From an uncultured Verrucomicrobiota bacterium (GTDB lineage Bacteria > Verrucomicrobiota > Verrucomicrobiia > Limisphaerales > UBA1319): a stretch of DNA of 34,822 nt. The notes below the pieces were generated by a model that did not search any database, had not been told where the DNA came from, and was given only the letters and a program-made list of their open reading frames with translations. The stretch spans positions 1 through 34,822 of the forward strand of contig CAIMWS010000231.1 of assembly GCA_903845125.1 (NCBI GenBank), read 5' to 3'. Below are positions 1 to 6,449 of the stretch, one piece after another; the stretch's first letter is position 1; each line of letters begins with the position of its first letter. The position numbers and the translations under genes are program-made.

Positions 1-303
1 AAGGCTGCGGCCAAAGCCACCCGGGCAAAGACGGAGGGCAAGAGCGTCGGCGCCCAACCAGTAAGTGATGCCGCCGCGAAACCCGTGCCCGTTTCCACTG
101 ATACTGCAAAACCGGCTAAGGTGAAAAAATCCGCCGTCAAAGCCAAGCCAGCAACCCCGGAGACCGACAACCGAACGCCCCAACAAAAACGTTTGGATGA
201 ACTGCTTGAGAAATATCGGGCAGACCAGATTTCCCCGAAGGAGTATCACCAGGAACGCGCCCAAATCATGGAATTAATCAGCGGCTCCAAGCCGTCCAAA
301 TAG
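1..303 (+). CDS. C-terminal end of a Lys/Ala/Pro-rich protein with a SHOCT-like tail (5' end outside window)
   Basis: The reading frame is open from base 1 to the TAG at 301-303, so this is the 3' part of a longer gene; a GTG at 85 is probably internal. The visible part is a low-complexity Lys/Ala/Pro/Thr stretch (about 55 residues) followed by a compact charged segment, LDELLEKYRADQISPKEYHQ. That segment resembles the short helical SHOCT-type pattern (leucine-rich helix, 'I(S/T)xxEY/F' turn, second helix). Basic Ala/Lys-rich tails often bind nucleic acid or act as linkers, but nothing here fixes the function. It ends 76 bp before lysA on the same strand. Coding status is likely from the biased composition and clean stop; identity is unknown. 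Confidence 0.55.
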   Translation, partial: KAAAKATRAKTEGKSVGAQPVSDAAAKPVPVSTDTAKPAKVKKSAVKAKPATPETDNRTPQQKRLDELLEKYRADQISPKEYHQERAQIMELISGSKPSK

Positions 304-379
304 CAGTTCCCACAGACGCACTCTGCCTGGCGAAGTTGATTTAGTACGCATAGCGATAGGCGGGTCAAATTTTTTCTGC

Positions 380-1705
380 ATGCACGAATTCAGGTATATC
401 AATAACAAGCTGTATTGCGAGAACGTATCGGTCGAAAGCCTGGCCAAACAACATGGCACGCCGCTCTACGTTTATTCTCAAAGTACGATCGCAAATCATT
501 TTTTAACCTTGGACAAGGTTTTGGAACCTTTGCCGCATATGGTTTGCTACGCTGTCAAGGCCAACTCCAATGCCGGGATCATCCGGATCCTGGCCAATCT
601 TGGCAGCGGTTTCGATATCGTAAGCGAGGGCGAATTGAGGCGGGTGATCGCTGCCGGAGGAGACTCCCGAACCTGCGTTTTTGCGGGGGTGGGCAAAAGC
701 GAGTCGGAAATCGATTTCGCCCTGCAATCCGGGATCTATGCCTTCAACGTTGAGAGTGAACCCGAATTGGTTCGCATTAACAAACTAGCCGCTGCGCGCA
801 AGGTGCAAGCGCCAATCGCTTTTCGCGTCAATCCCAACGTTGATGCCTCAACTCACGCCAAAATCACTACCGGCACCTATGCCAACAAGTTTGGGATCCC
901 ATTCGAGGATATCGAGGGTCTATACGCCCGCGCGAAAAAATTAAAAAACATCAAGCTGCGCGGGCTGCAGATGCACATCGGATCCCAGCTCACCGAGGTG
1001 AAGCCATTTCAACAGGCGGTCGCCAAGGTGGCTCCCTTGGCCAAAAAACTGGCCGCTCTTTACGGACTGGAGTTTTTCAGCATCGGGGGTGGCATGGGCA
1101 TCGTTTACCAGCAAGCCCTTGAAAGTGGGGCTGCAAGCTGGTGGGAAACTCCGGCCGCAGCCAAAGTTCTGACGCCGGCGTCATACGCCTCCACCTTGCT
1201 GCCGATTTTGAAGCCACTGGGCTTGCGCCTTTTGATCGAGCCCGGCCGTTTTATTGTAGGCAATGCGGGGATTTTAGTGACCCGCGTGGAGTATGTAAAG
1301 CAGGTGGGCGAGAAGAATTTCGCCATTGTGGACGCCGCCATGAATGATCTGATCCGGCCCGCCCTATACGATGCCTATCACCAAATCGTGCCTACTACCC
1401 GCAAATCCGGGCCGGAAATTGCCACCGATGTGGTGGGACCGGTATGCGAGTCCGGGGATTGTTTTTGCAAGTCAAGGCCGCTGACCAAAGTCCAGGAGGG
1501 CGACTGTCTGGCCATCATGAGTGCCGGAGCCTACGGCTTTTGCATGGCTTCCAACTACAACAGTCGGCCCTTCCCGGCTGAATTGCTGGTCAACGACAAA
1601 TTGACCTCACTGACCAGGTTCCGCCAATATCTGCCACGGTTGTGGGAGTCAGAAAAAATGCCCCGCTGGCTCAAGTTTGTGCGGTTGCCGGACGCTTTTT
1701 CCTGA
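380..1705 (+). CDS. lysA: Diaminopimelate decarboxylase LysA
   Basis: This PLP enzyme of fold type III (441 aa, normal family length) decarboxylates meso-diaminopimelate to L-lysine, the last step of the DAP pathway, in the cytoplasm. The N-terminal alanine-racemase-like barrel carries the PLP lysine K60 in CYAVKANSN, HIGSQ near 199-203, the phosphate-binding GGGMG at 236-240 and EPGR at 287-290. The C-terminal beta domain has CESGDCF with the substrate-contacting Cys at about 356 and AYGF around Tyr385. The ATG at 380 gives the usual N-terminus (short leader, then TPLYVYS). I see no clear Shine-Dalgarno sequence. It is followed by a hairpin (1735-1770) and the carB half gene on the same strand. 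The call is firm; the related PLP enzyme carboxynorspermidine decarboxylase is less likely because of the complete CESGD and EPGR motifs. Confidence 0.95.
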   Translation: MHEFRYINNKLYCENVSVESLAKQHGTPLYVYSQSTIANHFLTLDKVLEPLPHMVCYAVKANSNAGIIRILANLGSGFDIVSEGELRRVIAAGGDSRTCVFAGVGKSESEIDFALQSGIYAFNVESEPELVRINKLAAARKVQAPIAFRVNPNVDASTHAKITTGTYANKFGIPFEDIEGLYARAKKLKNIKLRGLQMHIGSQLTEVKPFQQAVAKVAPLAKKLAALYGLEFFSIGGGMGIVYQQALESGAASWWETPAAAKVLTPASYASTLLPILKPLGLRLLIEPGRFIVGNAGILVTRVEYVKQVGEKNFAIVDAAMNDLIRPALYDAYHQIVPTTRKSGPEIATDVVGPVCESGDCFCKSRPLTKVQEGDCLAIMSAGAYGFCMASNYNSRPFPAELLVNDKLTSLTRFRQYLPRLWESEKMPRWLKFVRLPDAFS

Positions 1706-1734
1706 GCCCTGCTGGCGGTTGCCAGCCCATTTTA

Positions 1735-1770
1735 CCAGCCTTGCTTGCGCGATTCCGCCGGCAAGGCTGG
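1735..1770 (+). repeat. Perfect 10-bp inverted repeat between lysA and carB
   Basis: CCAGCCTTGC (1735-1744) is exactly complementary to GCAAGGCTGG (1761-1770), with a 16-nt loop; an extra A-T pair (1734/1771) is possible. It lies 30 bp after the lysA stop. No T-run follows, so it is not a canonical intrinsic terminator. It could protect an mRNA 3' end, act with Rho, or be part of the carB leader. Confidence 0.6.
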
Positions 1771-1885
1771 TTGCATTTCGAGCCGGGTACCGGATGGGCC
1801 GCGGCTCAGATCGAACTTGCCACCCGGCACCCACTTAGGCTTTACTCTGGCCGGTTGCAATGGCGAGTTGTGCGCCCCTTTGATC

Positions 1886-3676
1886 ATGAATTCTGAACTG
1901 TTAAAAAAAGCCAAAGAAATGGGATTTTCGGACCGGCAAATTGCCCACCTGACCGGTCAAAACGAGGATGCCGTCCGCGCCCGGCGGAAACAGGAGAGCC
2001 TGGTGCCCAGCTACCGCTTGGTGGATACCTGTGCGGCAGAGTTTGAAGCTTACACGCCTTATTTTTATTCCACCTATGATCGGGGCGACGACGAGGTAAA
2101 GAAAACGGCCAAACGGAAAGTCATGATCCTGGGGGGCGGCCCCAACCGCATCGGACAGGGAATAGAATTCGACTATTGCTGTGTGCATGCCGCCTTCGCG
2201 TTGAAGGAGGAGGGGTTTGAAACCATCATGGTCAATTCCAATCCGGAAACGGTGTCCACCGATTATGACACGAGCGACAAGCTTTTCTTTGAACCGCTGA
2301 CGCTGGAGGATGTGCTGCATATTTACGAGCGGGAGCAGTGCTGGGGTGCCATCGCCCAGTTTGGCGGGCAAACGCCATTGAACCTGGCTCTGGGCCTGCA
2401 GCGTAATGGAGTGAACATCATCGGCACCACCCCGCAGAGCATTGAAGTGGCAGAGGACCGCAAGCTGTTCGCTGCCATGCTGAATCGTCTCAATATCCCG
2501 CAACCGCCCAACGGCACTGCCACGAACGAAGTGGAAGCTCTGGAAGCAGCGCACAAGCTGGGGTATCCCGTGCTGATGCGCCCCTCCTTTGTCCTGGGTG
2601 GCCGCGCCATGCAAATAGTTTTTTCCGACCAGGAATTGATCCATTACATGCGGTTCGCAGTGGAGGCTTCCCCGGAGCGGCCGGTCCTGATCGACAAATT
2701 CCTGGAAGACGCCACCGAGGTGGATGTCGATTGCATTGCTGATGTGGGGCTATTTCCCGGCACGCAGCAAGGAACGGTGGTGGTGGGGGGATACTTGGAA
2801 CATATCGAGTACGCCGGGGTGCATTCCGGGGATGCGGCAATGGTCCTGCCACCTCATACCCTGGCTCCAGAAGTGGTCCAAACCATGCGGGATTACACCC
2901 ATGCCATGGCCCGCGAGTTGCGGGTGGCCGGGCTGATGAATGTCCAGTATGCTGTCAAAGATGGGGTTGTGTATGTGCTGGAAGTCAATCCCCGCGCGTC
3001 CCGCACGGTTCCTTTTGTCAGCAAAGCCATCGGCCTACCCCTGGCCAAATTGGCGGCTAAAGTCATGGCTGGCAAACCATTGACCGAACTGGGATTAACG
3101 CAAGAGCATCGCCCCGCCTATTGGGCGGTCAAGGAATCGGTGTTCCCGTTCAACCGGTTCCACGGGCAGGATATTTTGCTGGCGCCCGAGATGCGCTCCA
3201 CTGGCGAGGTCATGGGTTTGGATGCGGATCTGGGAATCGCCTATGCCAAGTCCCAAATGGCTGCCGGCGGCCCCTTGCCGCTCAGCGGCAAGGTTTTTAT
3301 CAGTGTCAGCGATGCGGACAAGAAATACGTGGCCGACATTGCGCGGCAATTCACCAACCTGGGGTTTGAACTCATTTCCACCGGGGGTACCGCTACCATC
3401 CTGGAACAGGCCGGGCTGAAGGTGCAGCGGATATTCAAGCTGAGCGAGGGGCGTCCCCACACGATCGATCTGCTGAAAAACCGCGAAATCCAGCTGGTCA
3501 TCAATACCCCATCCGGCCAGATGCCCCGCGCCGACGAAGTGAAGATCCGCACTACGGCAGTGTATACCGGAACGCCCATCATGACCACCTTGGGCGGAGC
3601 CCGGGCCGCAGCTCTGGGCATCGCCGCCTTGAAAAAACGGGGTTACGCGGTCAAAACTCTGCAGGAATATTATTGA
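1886..3676 (+). CDS. carB: Carbamoyl-phosphate synthase large subunit, C-terminal half (split CarB)
   Basis: The 596-aa product aligns with roughly residues 420-1073 of a normal about 1,070-aa CarB. It starts in the helical oligomerisation domain (LKKAKEMGFSDRQIAHLTG, then YRLVDTCAAEF). The second ATP-grasp unit follows, which phosphorylates carbamate (GGGPNRIGQGIEFDYCCVHA, NPETVSTDYDTSD, RPSFVLGGRAM, EVDVDCIAD, EVNPRASRTVPF). It ends with the MGS-like allosteric domain (KVFISVSDADKKYV to the end). The first ATP-grasp half, which makes carboxyphosphate, is absent: lysA occupies the upstream DNA and nothing CarB-like is translated between them. The frame is open back to 1745 (TTG), but those residues do not resemble CarB, so ATG 1886 is preferred; no good ribosome-binding site is visible. 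Split CarB is known in some archaea and Aquifex. The partner gene must be elsewhere. Confidence 0.9.
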   Translation: MNSELLKKAKEMGFSDRQIAHLTGQNEDAVRARRKQESLVPSYRLVDTCAAEFEAYTPYFYSTYDRGDDEVKKTAKRKVMILGGGPNRIGQGIEFDYCCVHAAFALKEEGFETIMVNSNPETVSTDYDTSDKLFFEPLTLEDVLHIYEREQCWGAIAQFGGQTPLNLALGLQRNGVNIIGTTPQSIEVAEDRKLFAAMLNRLNIPQPPNGTATNEVEALEAAHKLGYPVLMRPSFVLGGRAMQIVFSDQELIHYMRFAVEASPERPVLIDKFLEDATEVDVDCIADVGLFPGTQQGTVVVGGYLEHIEYAGVHSGDAAMVLPPHTLAPEVVQTMRDYTHAMARELRVAGLMNVQYAVKDGVVYVLEVNPRASRTVPFVSKAIGLPLAKLAAKVMAGKPLTELGLTQEHRPAYWAVKESVFPFNRFHGQDILLAPEMRSTGEVMGLDADLGIAYAKSQMAAGGPLPLSGKVFISVSDADKKYVADIARQFTNLGFELISTGGTATILEQAGLKVQRIFKLSEGRPHTIDLLKNREIQLVINTPSGQMPRADEVKIRTTAVYTGTPIMTTLGGARAAALGIAALKKRGYAVKTLQEYY

Positions 3677-3688
3677 TCGGGCGGGGGG

Positions 3689-4693
3689 TCACGGCTTGGT
3701 GGCCACCACAATCCCGTTCATCGCCATATCTGAACGGGCCACCCGGGCTTGGATAAAGCCAGCCTTGGCCAGGTCTTCTTTCAATTCGCCAAAGGTGAAC
3801 GTCCCGCCACCCGGGGTGGCCACCAGCATATTAATGGCAAACAGCGCCCCGGCAGGAGGGGATGTATGGTCTTCCTCCATGATGATGTCGCGGATGGCGA
3901 TGCGACCGCCAGAAACCAGCGCCTGGTAGACATTCGCAAAAAGGGACCGGTTTTGCGCCCGGCTGTTCTGGTGGACGATGGCGCTTACCCAAGCCAAGTC
4001 GGCTCCCTGGGGCAGTGTGTCGCACATGAAATCCCCCGCCACGAGCTTGACTCGCTTTTGCATTTTCGAGGCGGTCAGTTGTTTCCGGGCCATGGGAATC
4101 ACGTGCGGCAAGTCGAAAAGCGTGGCCAGACCGGTGGGGCATGTTTTTAAGAAGGCCATGCTCCAGGTGCCGGAAGCGCCTCCGATATCCAGCAGGTGCT
4201 CGAAGCGGAGCGGTTGGATGGCTCGAATGACTTCATCGGCCTGGATTACCGAAATATTATGCATGGCGGTGATAAAGGATTCCTGGTCGCCTTTGATCCC
4301 CCGCACGCTGGGCAATTTAGGCACTGGCTGGCCGGTTTTCACCACCATCGCCAATTGGGACCAGTTGCGCAGGCAATTGGCCTGGTGGCGGGCCATGCCC
4401 AGGACGCTTTGGCTGCCCTTGTCGGTCAGATAGTCAGCCAGACCCGAAGCCAGCGAGTAGCGACCGCTTTTTTTTACCAGCAGGCCGAGAGCTGCCAAGG
4501 CATCGAGCAGGATCTCCACTCCGCGAAGCTTGCTTTGCAGCTTTCTCGAAATTTCAATGGCCGTGTGCGCACGCTGGCTGACCAGATGGAAAATATTCAA
4601 ATCCGCCGCGGCGCCGAAAACCGCCGCGGCTTGGTACCCGCGGCCCAATTCCAGCAGAGCCTCGGCCGTCCAAATGGGTTTTGCATTTTTCAT
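3689..4693 (-). CDS. SAM-dependent O-methyltransferase (dimerisation domain plus Rossmann fold)
   Basis: This 334-aa protein has the two-part layout of plant/bacterial COMT or acetylserotonin-type methyltransferases. An N-terminal winged-helix dimerisation region (about 10-100; LLELGRGYQAAAVFGAAADL) precedes a class I methyltransferase domain with motif I LDIGGASGTWS and a following acidic region (LFDLPHVIPMA). Later come GDFMCDTLPQGADL, SAIVHQNS (the region that holds the catalytic His in the family) and GGRIAIRDIIMEEDHTSP. The substrate cannot be told; such enzymes methylate hydroxyls of small aromatic or polyketide compounds, and many bacterial relatives are uncharacterised. It is 119 bp downstream of murA on the same strand and convergent with carB (12 bp between stops). 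No biosynthetic cluster surrounds it. Confidence 0.85.
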   Translation of the reverse strand: MKNAKPIWTAEALLELGRGYQAAAVFGAAADLNIFHLVSQRAHTAIEISRKLQSKLRGVEILLDALAALGLLVKKSGRYSLASGLADYLTDKGSQSVLGMARHQANCLRNWSQLAMVVKTGQPVPKLPSVRGIKGDQESFITAMHNISVIQADEVIRAIQPLRFEHLLDIGGASGTWSMAFLKTCPTGLATLFDLPHVIPMARKQLTASKMQKRVKLVAGDFMCDTLPQGADLAWVSAIVHQNSRAQNRSLFANVYQALVSGGRIAIRDIIMEEDHTSPPAGALFAINMLVATPGGGTFTFGELKEDLAKAGFIQARVARSDMAMNGIVVATKP

Positions 4694-4812
4694 TGAATCA
4701 AAAACTGAGGCATGTCGCCCGGCAGCGCAAGAAAAAGTCGAAACGGTTTGGCGGTGCGGCGGCGGGTAAAAGGTTTTTCTGCCGGCTCATCGCTCAGCCT
4801 TCGACGGGCGGA

Positions 4813-6114
4813 TCAAATCCTCTCGATCCGCGCTCCCAACTGCTGGAGCCGGTGGTCAATGTCTGAAAACCCCCGAAAGATTTGAATGACATTTTGAATC
4901 ACGGAGGGGCCTTCGGCGCAGAGCGCGGCAATGAGCATGGCCATGCCCGCCCGAATATCCGGGCTGGCCAGGCGGGCTCCCCGCAATCGGTCCGGCCCCA
5001 TGACCACCGCCCGATGGGGATCGCACAAAATGATCCGGGCCCCCATGCTGATCAGGCTATCGGTGAAAAACAGGCGCGACTCATAGAGTTTTTCATGGAT
5101 TAAAATGGTGCCGTGGCATTGGGTGGCGGTCACCAAGGCGGTGGAAGTCAAATCGGCGGGGAAGCCTGGCCAGGGAGCATCGTCAATTTTAGGCACGGCG
5201 CCACCCGAGTCATTCACAATATCCAAGGTTTGGCCTTTGGGGATTTTCAGGTCACCGCCGTTTTGTTCCAAGGCGATTCCCAAGCGGCTGAAAACCAGCC
5301 GGATCATCCGCAAATCCTCCCAGTTCACACCTTGGACTACGATTTCCCCACCGGTGACCGCCGCCAGGGAGATGAAGCTGCCGATTTCCAGATAATCCGG
5401 GCCGATGCGGTATCGTGTTCCGTGCAGCTTTTCCACGCCCTGGATGCGCAGCAGGTTGGAACCGATGCCCTCGATGCGCGCGCCCATTTGATTCAGCAAA
5501 TGGCACAGCCCCTGCACATGGGGCTCGCTGGCCGCGTTCCGCAGGATGGTTTCCCCGCGCGCGAGGGCGGCGGCACAAACGGCGTTTTCGGTGGCTGTGA
5601 CCGAGGCTTCGTCCAGCAGTATATCGGCTCCCGTCAACTCCTGCGCGCGAATATCATAGCCGCTGGGGGTGGTCTCGATTTCGGCGCCCAAGGCATTCAA
5701 AGCCAGCAGGTGGGTATCCAGCCGCCGCCGCCCGATGCGGTCTCCGCCCGGCCGGGGCAGGATGACGCGCTTGCGCCGTGCCAGCAAAGGTCCGGCGAGC
5801 GTCACTGAACCGCGCAGGCGGGCCGAGGTTTCTTCTGGAAGATGCGGCTTTGGATCGTTCCGGGCCTGGATGGTGACGGTGGTTTCACAATCCGGATCCC
5901 GGGATATCTCCACTCCCAAGTCACCCAGGATGGTTTCCATGACCAGGACATCCTCAATGGCCGGAACATTCTCCAAAATCACGGCCTCATCCGTGAGGCA
6001 GCAGGCCGCCAGCAAAGGCAAGGCTTCGTTCTTGTTGCCTTGCGGGACAATGGTTCCACACAGCGGCACTCCGCCCACCACCCGGAACTGCGTGTTATGC
6101 GATACTTCATGCAT
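4813..6114 (-). CDS. murA: UDP-N-acetylglucosamine 1-carboxyvinyltransferase MurA with Asp in place of the catalytic Cys
   Basis: MurA transfers enolpyruvate from PEP to UDP-GlcNAc, the first committed step of peptidoglycan synthesis, in the cytoplasm. At 433 aa it has normal length for the inside-out alpha/beta barrel. Conserved features are [12 protein letters not shown] (K28, equivalent to E. coli Lys22), FPADLTS (equivalent to the general base Asp305) and DIRAGMA (equivalent to Arg397). The mobile loop reads [14 protein letters not shown]: the position of E. coli Cys115 is Asp125 (codon GAC at 5742-5740). The Cys-to-Asp exchange occurs naturally in mycobacteria and chlamydiae and gives intrinsic fosfomycin resistance. 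ATG 6114 places the first FRV strand at the usual distance, so I keep it. However, the frame is open upstream to a TAA at 6321, and the 67 bp before the ATG are conserved in a second copy near 9000. The flank and a fragment of the gene are duplicated at 8874-9066. Confidence 0.93.
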   Translation of the reverse strand: MHEVSHNTQFRVVGGVPLCGTIVPQGNKNEALPLLAACCLTDEAVILENVPAIEDVLVMETILGDLGVEISRDPDCETTVTIQARNDPKPHLPEETSARLRGSVTLAGPLLARRKRVILPRPGGDRIGRRRLDTHLLALNALGAEIETTPSGYDIRAQELTGADILLDEASVTATENAVCAAALARGETILRNAASEPHVQGLCHLLNQMGARIEGIGSNLLRIQGVEKLHGTRYRIGPDYLEIGSFISLAAVTGGEIVVQGVNWEDLRMIRLVFSRLGIALEQNGGDLKIPKGQTLDIVNDSGGAVPKIDDAPWPGFPADLTSTALVTATQCHGTILIHEKLYESRLFFTDSLISMGARIILCDPHRAVVMGPDRLRGARLASPDIRAGMAMLIAALCAEGPSVIQNVIQIFRGFSDIDHRLQQLGARIERI

Positions 6115-6181
6115 GGCTCCAATACGCCATTTCAGGCGCCCTTGGTCCAGCCGAATCGCAAGGAAACCGGTCGCGAAATGA
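6113..6181. repeat. murA 5'-flank repeat, copy 1
   Basis: Bases 6112-6181 match 8997-9066 at 62 of 70 positions, and the match stops abruptly after the shared GCGAAATGA. Six of the eight differences fall at positions that are third codon positions in two frames. One is the murA frame extended upstream, which lacks ATG, GTG or TTG. The other is a 22-codon plus-strand mini-ORF (ATG 6113, TGA 6179-6181) that is conserved with the same boundaries in copy 2. Whether either is translated is unknown. Confidence 0.8.
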
Positions 6182-6449
6182 TACCCAGAGCCGGCCCCCC
6201 AGCCACCATTCAGAAATGGAACAACGCATGGATCAGTGGCGGTTTGGGACGGAGTTTTGGGCGTGCGGCAAACCGTCCATCGGTTGGCAGCGTGAAATCC
6301 GGTCCAACCGCTGCGGGATTAATTCCAATTTCACGCCAGTTGACGCGCTCGAATGAAAACTACCTGGTCCGGATGGTTCAGGTATCCGAACCGGATTCAC
6401 CCCTGGGGCGGACGACCCGCATCAGCCATTTTGCATACCCAAGCCCATG
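6115..6449. other. Intergenic region between the glycosidase stop and murA
   Basis: This stretch holds the 67-bp repeat next to murA. Further away is an imperfect palindrome at about 6369-6396 (CCGGAT-GGTTCAGGT-ATCCG), which could be a hairpin at the end of the glycosidase transcript. There is no T-run and no clear sigma-70 promoter. The murA-frame is open from the TAA at 6319-6321 to the murA ATG, but 68 codons can stay open by chance at this base composition. Confidence 0.4.

Noticed and set aside
1901..2644. 247-codon minus-strand open frame inside carB
   Set aside because: It is antisense to conserved ATP-grasp sequence and shows no independent coding evidence.
5669..6181. 170-codon plus-strand open frame opposite murA
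   Set aside because: It is a shadow of murA as a whole. Only its last 22 codons coincide with the conserved flank block and are discussed as a finding.
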